Assembly (NCBI RefSeq): GCF_001039355.2
Contig: NW_019775857.1
Span: 440,042-504,041 of the forward strand
DNA length: 64,000 nt
DNA from: Lingula anatina
Taxonomy: Eukaryota; Brachiopoda; Lingulata; Lingulida; Lingulidae
Direction: 5' to 3'
Positions within the stretch are counted from its first letter, which is position 1, and every line of letters begins with the position of its first letter. Position numbers and translations under genes: made by a program. This document shows positions 11,601 through 21,371 of the stretch, in pieces. Under the pieces are notes generated by a model that searched no databases, was not told the DNA's origin, and saw only the letters and a program-made list of their open reading frames with translations.

Positions 11601-12507
11601 TACTGGTCCTTTATGTGAACATTTCAGTTTCCTAATAAAAGGTGATGTACAGAAAAAATTCTTCCAGGTGCTGAATGCTTTCATGAAATGAAAATGTGAT
11701 TTTTTTAAACTGGATAATGGTAATTAAAATAACAATATTGATAGTAATTATTATTAAAACTATCTAAGTAAAACTGTAAATAAAATACCTTTAACGCTTT
11801 GGTTATTTTCGGATGCTAGCAAATCTTCAACGGGTTTTTCTTGGTCACTTTTCTCTTTTTCCTCTCCTTTTAGAATGTAAGAGACTTCTTTTCTGGAAGT
11901 GCATGAAGTCTGTCGCTTCATCCTACAAAAATGAAAAAGTATACATACAGACTATACATATATATTAACATAGCCCACATAGTTTGTTAAGTTATCTTAG
12001 TCATCTTACTAAGACACACCATAACCCTAAAATAAATTAACAGGTTCTTATGAATTAATTATATTTGAAGTTCTCATGAATTATATTTGGAAAGTCGTTT
12101 ACTCATGTTTCCCTATAATTTATTCTTGTCAAATTATACTGATGACTTAGAAAAAAAATGAACTGTTAAAGAATAAAAATTTCAGGATATTAAACCATTT
12201 GTTTTAATCTATGTTTTCAGACTTGCCTCATGGCTTTGCTTGCCCCTTTTTTCTTCAGTCTTGGCCTGGCCAAAGTGCCCATCTCCACAGGTATTTCACA
12301 GTTCTTCTTCTCAACCATAGATGGAGCCACCATACAGTCTGCCATCTTGCCATCATCTGGCTGGACATGAAATGAGCCTCTATCCTCTACCAATTTATAT
12401 GGCAAGTCTTCAAGCTGATGAGCTTTTTCCTGCCCATAGCCACTCCGGAAAAACTGCTCCTCATGGCTAACACGATCATCATTAAACTCATTGCTCATCA
12501 GCTTCAT
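910..12507 (-). CDS. MAP3K14: NIK-like MAP kinase kinase kinase with TAZ-type zinc finger (partial, 3' end off window)
   Basis: The coding chain, 5' to 3' on the minus strand, is 12507-12227, 11922-11789, 11496-10711, 10534-10223, 8853-8761, 8350-7569, 7256-7194, 6750-6583, 5766-5640, 5276-5088, 4831-3405, 2702-2568, 2355-2226, 1864-1733 and 1178-910. Every junction keeps the reading frame, giving about 1,676 residues. The last part matches vertebrate NIK (MAP3K14): a pre-kinase segment like human NEGVLLTEKLK, then GSGVAG, an invariant Lys in FCVKK, FMQLMEGGSL, HEDLKADN, TDFG and WSPE. NIK phosphorylates IKK-alpha in the cytosol to drive non-canonical NF-kB signalling. Human NIK is 947 residues, so this N-terminal part is far longer. 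The ATG at 12507 is the first in the first coding exon, but an upstream exon cannot be excluded. Kinase identity is secure. Membership of the most N-terminal exons in the same transcript is inferred from phase compatibility only. Confidence 0.85.
2783..2988. mobile_element. MITE, GATCGATCTA family, copy 1
   Basis: An imperfect inverted-repeat element in an intron of the NIK-like gene. The ends are ATTCCCATAGATTTTAGATC and the complement of TAGATCGATCTAATCTATGG. The arms continue inward for about 70 bp. It has no coding capacity. The same family recurs at 45973-46175, 49646-49869 and 49868-50099, with a relative at 36089-36325. Confidence 0.75.
3405..4831 (-). CDS. MAP3K14: Large central exon of the NIK-like gene (linker between TAZ-like finger and kinase)
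   Basis: A single 1,427 bp exon open throughout. It begins with ELCGRIRRKL, which supplies the last Cys of the TAZ-like module. It then encodes about 450 residues rich in Pro, Ser and Gly with no fold I recognise, including a Ser/Arg/Leu segment (HRRLSLGSLEF) and several SP/PP stretches. It ends in KEEGIIIKE, which continues into DLKVIND of the next exon and matches the conserved segment just before the NIK kinase domain. Acceptor TTTCAG at 4832-4837 and donor GAG/GTTGGT at 3405/3404 preserve phase on both sides. The Pro-rich character resembles the linker before the kinase in vertebrate NIK, but no residue-level match is claimed there. Confidence 0.85.
5088..5766 (-). CDS. MAP3K14: Two exons encoding most of a TAZ-type zinc-finger domain in the NIK-like protein
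   Basis: Exon 5766-5640 encodes a helical, Gln-rich segment (LDSHHIQQQAFRELN). Exon 5276-5088 encodes CEIC, HVGRC, CRSC and HINRC. The next exon (from 4831) completes it with CSMELCGRIRRKL. Aligned with CBP TAZ2, HVGRC..CRSC matches HTKGC..CPVC, HINRC matches HAKHC, and CSMELC-GRIRRKL matches CPVPFC-LNIKHKL. This restores two complete H-x3-C-x(n)-C-x(2 or 4)-C zinc sites with the basic helix after them. TAZ domains in CBP/p300 bind acidic activation domains. Whether this one does is unknown. The domain falls at about residues 920-995, some 450 residues before the kinase. The (AAAT)n run at 5586-5625 lies just inside the intron. Confidence 0.75.
5586..5625. repeat. (AAAT)n microsatellite
   Basis: About ten tandem AAAT units, directly inside the intron after the exon ending at 5640. 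A related degenerate AAAT/TTAAT tract lies at 6806-6855 in the next intron. Confidence 0.95.
6583..8350 (-). CDS. MAP3K14: Low-complexity, strongly basic exons of the NIK-like gene
   Basis: Exons 8350-7569 (782 bp), 7256-7194 (63 bp) and 6750-6583 (168 bp) join in frame. The large exon has three Lys/Arg clusters (KKKRKCKKGKG, KNGKKKRN, KKPQRKKRREN) followed by a Gly-rich run and looks disordered. Vertebrate NIK also has a Lys/Arg cluster N-terminal to its kinase that works as a nuclear localisation signal, so a similar role is possible here. Compositional similarity is not proof of homology. The small exons encode acidic and polar sequence ending at AIGW, which continues into LKVNIDPGG of the TAZ-side exon. 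No catalytic motif is visible. Confidence 0.7.
8761..12507 (-). CDS. N-terminal exons of the NIK-like gene, unrecognised sequence
   Basis: Exons 12507-12227, 11922-11789, 11496-10711, 10534-10223 and 8853-8761 are phase-compatible and encode about 535 residues. The 786 bp exon is open throughout and polar. A leucine-rich helical segment spans its join with the next exon (VPKLLQVIKLLSKKEIL). I recognise no domain. The intron between the first two exons starts with GC rather than GT (AG/GCAAGT at 12227/12226), a known minor donor class with a strong consensus context. These exons are assigned to the kinase transcript only because phases match and no stop, start or terminator separates them. A separate upstream gene is the main alternative. 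Confidence 0.6.
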
Positions 12508-12578
12508 CGTGACAGTATATACTCAGTCTGTATATATATCACTGTCAATGTTTTAATGTCAATATGTTGACTACTCAC

Positions 12579-12649
12579 ATAATGAATACCAAAAATATCA
12601 CTGTCATTATTCTCGTTCAACAAAGGATGTTTTCTTCCTTCCAATACAT
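12579..12649 (-). other. Candidate upstream exon of the NIK-like gene
   Basis: A 71 bp segment has a good acceptor (TATTTCAG ending at 12650) and donor (GTGAGTAG from 12578) on the minus strand, just upstream of the first confident coding exon. It has an open frame (VLEGRKHPLLNENN), but I find no downstream acceptor that joins this frame to the ATG at 12507. It is more likely 5' untranslated. Confidence 0.4.
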
Positions 12650-12701
12650 CTGAAATACCAAGGAAACAATGTAATTAGCGTGACTTGTCAAAATAATATT
12701 G

Positions 12702-12841
12702 CTGGGGTAGTGCTAGCAATTTTTTTCTCTTAACCAAATCCCTACCTTTTTATCACTTTTCCAAATGGTTAAAATTTGACTTTAACAAGTGAAATCAAAC
12801 CGATTTTGTTTAGCCAGTTTAAGTCAGTTTTAGCATTTAGC
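12702..12841. mobile_element. Truncated MITE, CTGGGGTAG family
   Basis: It begins CTGGGGTAGTGCTAGCAATT and follows the element at 26478-26649 through its TTAGC-rich interior, but loses the right terminus after GCATTTAGCT. Confidence 0.7.
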
Positions 12842-14058
12842 TTTACTGTAAACACAACAACATGTGGAAAGCAAGATAACAGACCCTCCAAGCAAGATGG
12901 TGTTCAGTTGCTCTATGAAATTAAATTTTTGTCTTAACTCCCACTTTTCTATATTTAATCCTAAGCATTGTCTTAGAATAAAAAAGGTTGCTCAACAAAA
13001 GAATATCCTGTCACTGCTGCCTTTGATTTATTTAAATTAATTCCCTGTACTTATTCCTTAACCAACTCTAAGTCATGAGTGTCAGATCCTAGGCTTGCTC
13101 TCTCTCAAACTCGCTCACTTGCTCACGCCATGCACACACACACATACCTCAAACAGGACTTTGGTTAACCATACAACTAATCCAGCTAATTTACAATATT
13201 GTGTCCCACTCTTGAAAACTCCATCCAGTCATAATGATTTTGAAACCTGAATTGTCATTTTTTCACTTTCCTTTTTTTTTTTTTTTAGAAATAACTTTCC
13301 ATCTTTCACAAAACCTTGAATTGTTTAATGTTAAATGAAAATGCAATTAAAAGTTATGCGTACTTTATCAAATGAAGTCCCCATTGTAAGGAACAGAAAA
13401 AAAAAACACCTAGAAAAAAATCAATTAGGTCACTCTGCTTCCTCTTCACAACATGACATAATGCAGTTATAGAAAGTGCTTGAACTATCACAATTTTTGA
13501 ACATCAACAATTACCTCTATTAAAATGGACCCACATCAATGTTCGATACCGACTTTGATGACCTGTCCAACTTAGAATTCTACCTGGCAATACTTTTTTC
13601 ATTAATATCTCACAGTGAACTTTGTAAATTAATATGTGTGATCAAGAATGTAATAATTATCAAGCATTCTTAAAATCAAAATGGGCCCAGAAAAAGCAAC
13701 CGGAAGTGGATTTATTCTCAGATGAAAAGTTCGTTTTTCATACCTATAAACTCCTGAAGAGATGATCCACCCAAATGTGATTTAACATTGTTTCATAAAT
13801 CATAAGTCAGCATGAAATCCGCACATGAAAACAGCTCTAAAATGCAACTTCTTACTTTATGAGAAGCGCACTTGAACATAACTTAAAGGTGATTTTTCAA
13901 GCTATAAAAATGATCCAATCAGATTACAGCATGACATCACTTGATCGATAATGCTATGAATATGTGCTTTGAAGTGAAAGCACAGTGTCTATGTACTGAA
14001 CCTGTAGCTGCCTGACAATATTCATATGTAAACAGCGTGAATTTTTTTCCAGATTTTT

Positions 14059-14089
<31 letters not shown>

Positions 14090-16139
14090 CTGTCCATTAG
14101 ACAACCAACCTTGCGACTTCATTTGTCCGAACTGAGCTTTAGCCTGTCCCTAACTGTTGGACTGCCATTAGTATCGAGCCCTGCACAAACAGTCGACTCC
14201 ATGAATTTTACTAGCTTTAAGCTTTTTCCTTGGAAGGTTGCTCTAAAAGTCTACATGTAAACTCTACATCTGTGCATTACACTACAAAGATCCGTAGCAC
14301 TGATGCTGACATCATTATAGATTAAAAAAATCAATAACCTACATCATCAGGCTGTCTAGACTTCTATCTGGCCTGAAATGTCCCTATTATTGGTTTGCTC
14401 TCCAGTTTCATCTGCAGCCTGTCTGCTGCTTGTTGAAAGTGTTCACTTTTTAAAATGAATAACAAGTGGGACGGAAAAATTACATAAGGATTTTTACCTC
14501 ATCCAGGAAATGGTCACCACCCCCAGATTAAGTTTTTGCCTTTGTTGAGGGCAAATTTTCATAAAACTTTCAGTTTAGGTCAGAAATGAACTAACTTAAA
14601 ACTAATCACACTTTGGTGATGATCAATTAATTAATTATAAAGTGAATTAAGCTGGCTTGGTGAAGGTCTGCTCCCTCCAAGTCCGACTGGTTTGTGTTAA
14701 TCAAGTATACAAACCTTCCCCCTCCTGGCTGTAAGTTAACTTCTATTATAAAAAAATCAGCTGACTCAGATTGCACACTTTGTGACAGACTGGGATAGAT
14801 CCACATTTTGGTATCAATGTCACATACTACTAGTCTTTAAATATATGTTAAAGTACAAATGTCACATACCCAGTCTTTAAATGTTTTAAAAGAGGACATT
14901 TTTACAATCTCTGGCTATTCTCCAAGTCTTACTTCGATGACTTTATCTCGGTTCATACAACTTCAAATATCATAACTAACTCATTCTACCCTACAAAAAC
15001 TGTCAATATGTATCAACTTTACAACTAGTACAATGTGAATATCACACCTAAAAAAAAGCAACATAAAACATATGCTGAAATTCAAACCTCTGTCTTTAAG
15101 TAAGATGAAGACCTGCTGCCATCATAGTTTAATTCTGGCTTTGTGCAAAAGTTGTACCCACTGCGCATGCCTTGGTTTGTTTACCATTACAGCATATCTT
15201 AGATATCATTATGTGACCCTCACTTAAATCACGTGCCTCAGAGGGAGATTTTGTACATACGTTTTAACTACTTAATATGCTTCTTTCTTATCAAAGAACT
15301 ATTTCTAGAACTAGAAATTTACCCTGGGGGATTTTTTTATCAGCAATTTTAATAACACTGCGTTAATGCTTTATCGAAACTTATGCAAATAATAATACAT
15401 TAAGTTATGTATGCCACACTGACACACTTTTTCTCCCTATCAAATTGCAACTGTTGAAATGAAAATATCTTTACAATTTATAGGACGAAGCAATATTGGA
15501 TATAAAAACAGCCAACGCAAAGGATTTAAAATACAAAATCTGTAATGGTGAGACTTGTCTCACAGTGCATGGGTCAAAATCAACAGTGAAAATATATTCA
15601 GAAAACATTATTCTTAACAAAGAAAACATTCCTCCCTTAACTTCCAGGCAAAAGCTTTGTACATAATACCGGGTAGAGGCCATTTCACAAAGAAAACATT
15701 TCTCCCTACATCCTTGAACTTCTAGGCAAAAACATCATACTCAAAAGAGTCCTTTTAACAGAGAAAACATCGCTCCTTATATCCTTGAACTTCCAGGCAA
15801 AAACATTAGAATCAAAAAGAGTTTTATCAGAGCTAAATAGATGCTTTAATGATATACAAATAAAAGGGTTTCCAAACCTGGATAAAACTCAACATGCAGT
15901 GCTTTGAATGCCACTAAACCATATGAAGGCCTCTGGGTAACTGCTAATAGTGCCATTCATTACAAATTTGCAGAATAAGTTACTAAACAAAAATCTTGTG
16001 TAAAAGAAGCTGTCATGTAATCAGCCTGAAATGAGCAAATCACCACATGTGCTACTACAGTACCTATGCTAGTTTTTATGTATTGTATTGTAATAGTAGT
16101 AACATCAAATCTTAGCCTACTGTATATTCACATGCATAT

Positions 16140-16313
16140 CAGGGGCAGATTGAGGCCGTCTTCTGGGTCTTCCAGATGACAGTCAGTTTTTAAAATTTAC
16201 ATTGAGGGGTATCTAATTTTTTCTACTGGGAGACAGTCAAAATGGAGGATGGATCAACAAACATAATTTGGAAGACTGAGAATACATACAGTATATCTCT
16301 GGATCTGCCCCTG
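16140..16313. mobile_element. MITE, CAGGGGCGGAT family, intergenic copy
   Basis: It starts CAGGGGCAGATTGAGG, with the subterminal GCCGTCTTCTGGGTCTTCC, and ends GGATCTGCCCCTG, about 174 bp long. The internal block TGGAGGATGGATCAACAAA is shared with the copies at 40884, 42918 and 62473. Confidence 0.85.
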
Positions 16314-16849
16314 GAATATACAGTAAGTTTGGTTGGCTGAGCCACCTTATGCTATCTGTGTAGGCTACGTTGCTATGAATACATGTAGTTGAATGCTAGC
16401 TGTCTCTTATAGACTATTTAAGCTTGTTCCTCGTTTGTGAAGGTGAATGCCAAATGAATTTAACCGAATAAAGCAAACTGAATCTCATTTTAATTGCGAT
16501 TGTTTTTATTATATTCCTTTATTGCTTCTAGGTCCAAGCACAGTCTCTAAATAGCCATCATGACAATATGTGAACCCAATATGAAAAATATGAACACCTG
16601 TATCATGGCTGTATGTCGTCATTGGCATCATCGCTAAAAAATGCTGAATCAGACATTCACTGTCTTGTTGTTTACCCAGTGCTGGAATTTATCTAAACAA
16701 CTTGACTTTCTACTTTTATCGCAAATCGAAGCAATCTACAACACAAGGGGCATTTGGGCTACGTGAATGGGTAACTGTCACTGCTCACAGTAAAATCTGA
16801 ATACATAAATCGACAAATTAGTCATCAGAACTATAGAAACAACGGTGGC

Positions 16850-17209
16850 GTGTACCTTACCTTCCTCTTCCTTCTAGGAAATTAGGATATGACCTCATTT
16901 GTCCTAGTGCGCGTGCGCAGTTACAAAAAAATTGAGCTAAAATATACATGAATCCAAAATACTTTACTCATAAATAAAATAAAACCAAGTTAATGTTTAA
17001 ATAAAAAATAAAATTTATCATTAATGATGATAATTTCACCGTAATCTATCACTTTTTTTCATTTTTAAGCACTGATATATTCAACAGACTTTTTATGCAC
17101 CCTGTAAGAGAAATGAGCAGCTACCATTCTCGTGCTGCCATCTACCGGCTCACCTACGAGCACCTGTACTTCCGCATGATCCGCCCTGAATAAACATTTT
17201 CAACTGAGA
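16850..17209. promoter_or_regulatory. Candidate promoter region of MYO1D, possibly bidirectional
   Basis: The interval before the myosin ATG holds TGCGCGTGCGCA at 16908-16919. Its complement fits the NRF1 consensus YGCGCAYGCGCR, a common CpG-type promoter element. On the minus strand, GAAG/GTAAGG near 16860 could be the donor of a non-coding first exon for the NIK-like gene, which is transcribed away from here. The motif is seen directly. Promoter function and bidirectionality are inferred. Confidence 0.4.
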
Positions 17210-17313
17210 ATGGCGGGGATCCACATACACGAAGGCCCCGAGTTCGGGATCGGGGATTTCGTTCTCTTGGAGGAGGTTTCCCTGAACAAATTTATGGAAA
17301 ACCTTCATCTAAG
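17210..17313 (+). CDS. MYO1D: MYO1D exon 1 (start codon and N-terminal segment)
   Basis: ATG at 17210 opens [13 protein letters not shown], then [19 protein letters not shown], ending CTAAG/GTAAGC in phase 2. It matches the N-terminus of vertebrate MYO1D (FVLMDTVSMPEFMANLRLR). The frame joins perfectly to [20 protein letters not shown], 12 kb downstream. Confidence 0.93.
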
Positions 17314-19575
17314 GTAAGCGAGATCAATTTTGGACAGAAATCGGGATGTGTTATTTTGAGACAGTATAGCTGGTGGACGTGTCTTGGAAGGATTCTCGTG
17401 CCGGTGACAAAATGAGATCAAAAGCCGACCGCCGCTTCAAACTCAAGTGTCACTTGATCTTGCGTTGAAATGTCATGTCTGTTTCTTTTAAGCTTTGCTG
17501 TAAGGTATTTTTAAATTGCACCATTTTAAAAACACGAGAGCAAGAGAAACGTTTATTTCTTTGCCTGTAAGTGTAAATCGTAACAAAACTAAATCAATGG
17601 GCTTGCATAGAAGTATTATTACGTCGTAATATAAACAATCTCTGTCAGCTGCTGGAGATAAGATCTACTTATCCAAAAATAAAAAAATAATAATAACAAC
17701 TTGGATAAAGAACAACATCTGGTGATGTTGTTACTGCCAGTCCTGCTTCCTTTATTTTCGTGTCAAGCTTTGGTTATCGTACTGTGTATATAATAAAGCT
17801 AGGACAGGATGAAAATGACCATTTATCACTTGACTGCTTTCCTATATATAATTAGTGTGATTGTCAACTTGCTATTAGCTGATTGCTTTCACTGTACATG
17901 TAAGTGAGATATGTTTGTGATACCTACTCATCAGCTTTTCCAATATTTGAACTGCTCAAATGATTATTTATTTTTTGTTAAATATTTTCTGAAAGTATAT
18001 TGAATGTCTTAACATCCATACTAAAAAAATGTGTAAAATATTAATAAGCATTTGTTATAAAAGATGATAACCAAAATTGTGTACTAGTAGGGTCCCGCTA
18101 AAACTGATAAAGAGTCAGTGAAGAATAGAAATTCTCTTCATATATTAATATAAATATTGAGCCACAAAAAACAATGTAATAAAACTTCTGTTGTACGCAG
18201 TGTTAATAAGATGATCAATAGTAGGAGGACAGATCAATAGATGAACAATTTCCCCCTCTAACATTCACTAATGTGTGGTAATGTCCATTGACAATTGTTT
18301 GTCAGGCCTGAGATAATTAAATCACTATATTTTATAGCTTTACCAGTACCCTGACTATCATAGAGTATAAAGGAGGTGAGGTCTGTTTCACCCATCATAC
18401 CTGTGCCATTCCACCCCCTTTTAGCTATCAGTAATGGCTGTCCTAGTTGCACCCTGGGTTTTTTAATGTAGCTGACATCTTGACCACCTTCCTTATTGCC
18501 AGCCATGGCTTTTGGTTCATCCTGGAAGCACCCTGAGTTTCACAGTGCTGATAGGGATATACTCTTCTAGCTTTTGTTTGATTCTTGGCTTGAGATAGCC
18601 TCTGACACTTAAGGTGTCTGTAAGCTACTGGTCATGGGATCTGGTCTGTGTACAGTGTGATAATTTAGCAACATAACTAAATTTCATTATTTGTCAGTCT
18701 TAGACTGTAGAATCAATGTTTTTTTGCCATTCACCAATCATTCTTTCTTTCTTTCTTTCTAACTCTGGTGTATGACATATAAATAAATAGTTAAATTAAT
18801 AAATGAGAGAATAAAGCCCAAATAAATTGATAAATAAATGAATAAAGATATATAAATAAACTGAATGAAAGTCAATAATTTTAGATGAATTAAAAAGAAA
18901 AATAACTGCACTAGTACTACTCATTATATCAAGCTATCAGTGGCAATATAATAGTTCAGTGGCACCTCAGCTGATAGCTCACACTCTTTTATCAGATAAT
19001 CAGGGTGCAATTTACCAGATGTATGAAACATCACAGCACATTGCTAGGCAAGCAGTGAGTCAGTATTCTCCCTGTGAAGGGGGCGTGTCAAAATATTGGT
19101 GGAATATTTGTATCGCCCATGTAAAAGTGGAGTCATTTCTTTTATTGTAAATTAAATAGGATATTTGGTCCTTTTTTTGTAAGGTTTAAATTATAGACAT
19201 GGTTAAAGTGAGGTTTATTACAGAATTTACATTGAAGGGTTTTCTGTTTGAAATTGTCACTTTGACTTGCCTCAAAGGAAAACCACAAACCATTATTCAT
19301 GCAGCAAATAGGCAAGTTTGCTAACACATGTCTACTGATGGCTATTTTAACACAGAGGGTTTATTATGGTATGTACACACTTAACAGAAGTCCTTGCGGC
19401 AGCAGGCAGTGATTCACCCGTGACATAGTTTACCGTCTGTTGTTGTTTATCTGTGTCACCTCACCTTGTAATAACAGAGGTGGTATACGTGTACCAACCT
19501 ATGAAGGATCTTTTCACACCAAGCAGAGTAATTTAATGATGTAAATTGTTGCTGTGCCAGTGGTTTGAGAAGTCC

Positions 19576-19613
<38 letters not shown>

Positions 19614-21292
19614 AATGTTACTGATAATTGTACATCATCCAATATTTACTGATTTAGTGGCATGTCTGTTTGAATTGTATTAAAAAAAGATATACCACTT
19701 TGAGGTAGATTATATGCACACAAACAAACACACGCCCATTGAGGCATTATCTAACTTATCTACAGTGGCCACTCAAAAGGGTGTGTTAAGTGTTTAATGG
19801 CCAATTCCTGTCACCGATTGGATATTTATTGATTGATAACAATGGGATCAATAGGCTATTGTCTACTGTACAGCTCTAATGGACCATTTACTCATGCATA
19901 GATTTTTAGAATGGGATATTCACACACTGTTAAAGACAATCTCAGTCCCTTCACTACTAGTACATTCCTTTACTGATTTGGTCCATAACATGTGATCCAA
20001 AGGCCTACCAGTAGCCATGAAATGGCCTGTTTTTATTTTAACCATTCACTCTATTAATTTTAATGCATGTGTTGAAAACATATTACTTTGTGGAGTTTTG
20101 ATATACATGTTTAGTTGCTGTGTGAAGAAATATAACAAAGATATTGGAGGAGGGGCGGGATTGGCATGAGGTATATTTTTATTCCACTTTCTCCTGCCCC
20201 TGTCCCTCTGTCCCTTGATATCTAGGATGTGTCTTCTTGTCAAAATGGAATATTTGAGGTGAAAGTCATAGGGATTATAGAGACATTAGAGCTTGGAGGG
20301 GGGGGGGGGGGGGGGGGGAGCAGCTCATGGGTCCAAATGTGCTCACTTATTCATCTTTCAAAAATTTTACTTTTAAAATTAGGGAAATCCATTAATTTAA
20401 TTTTAGAAAGAATAGACTTTCTGATATGAACATATGCTTGACTATTTGTCTCCTTTTTTATTTTGAATCTGAACTGCAAATCTCATATGTACTATATATC
20501 TATCTATCTATATCTATCAGACTGTGAAGTACACATGACACAGTCAAGTCTTTTTGATTAATACTTGACAAACTGTGAAATTAGGTAGCAACTCTGAAAA
20601 ATTAATCTGTGATTGTTGACTGATAAAATATCTAACTCTCACAAAGCCTGAATAAAAAATCTGGAGAGTGATTTATTTGCTTTGATGCAAGTGGCATATA
20701 GCATGCCATTAAGTGATTACACGCAATTTGTAGATTGAATATTTCATGAATTAGTAATTCACATGTTAACATATGTCAGAATCATCAGAGACCACTCAGT
20801 TTTTATGCACATTTAAGTGGTAGTCTAAGCATTAAGAAGCTAGGCAGTGATTATAAACGCAGTCTTGCTGTGTTGACAGTGAAGAATTTCTTCTCAGTTG
20901 ACTAAAAACTCAGACATCTTTAGAAATGCTAATCACATTTTTATCGGATTTTTTTCATTAGGGCACATTCAGTCGCTAAGACATTAAGACAACCTGAGTC
21001 AGATCAGAGGTTATACCTGCTTCTTCTTCATCTTCTTTTTCTCCTTTTTCTTATTATATAAAATAACATTAAAAGTGTTCTGCTTGGTGTTCTCACTCTC
21101 TTTGGAAGATCCTAAAATGGATCGAAATATTACTCTGTAAACGATCATCATTAAAAATGTAAGGCTTCATTTCATAGCTGCTGTCACTGGTTTTATAATG
21201 AAGAAAAATAAAAAAAGCCTTGACTTTTTCATTATTTAAGAGTTGTCTTTTTAAACTGTGAGGCAGGTGTCCTGACAAATACAGTAGGTAGC

Positions 21293-21371
<79 letters not shown>

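Larger units (their letters stand above)
12650..16849. other. Intergenic region upstream of both head-to-head genes
   Basis: No coding sequence was recognised. It contains a truncated CTGGGGTAG-family MITE (12702-12841), an A homopolymer at 14063-14089 and a CAGGGGCRGAT-family MITE (16140-16313). Non-coding first exons of the minus-strand NIK-like gene may lie here, since its first confident coding exon at 12507 has no obvious promoter next to it. Confidence 0.5.
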
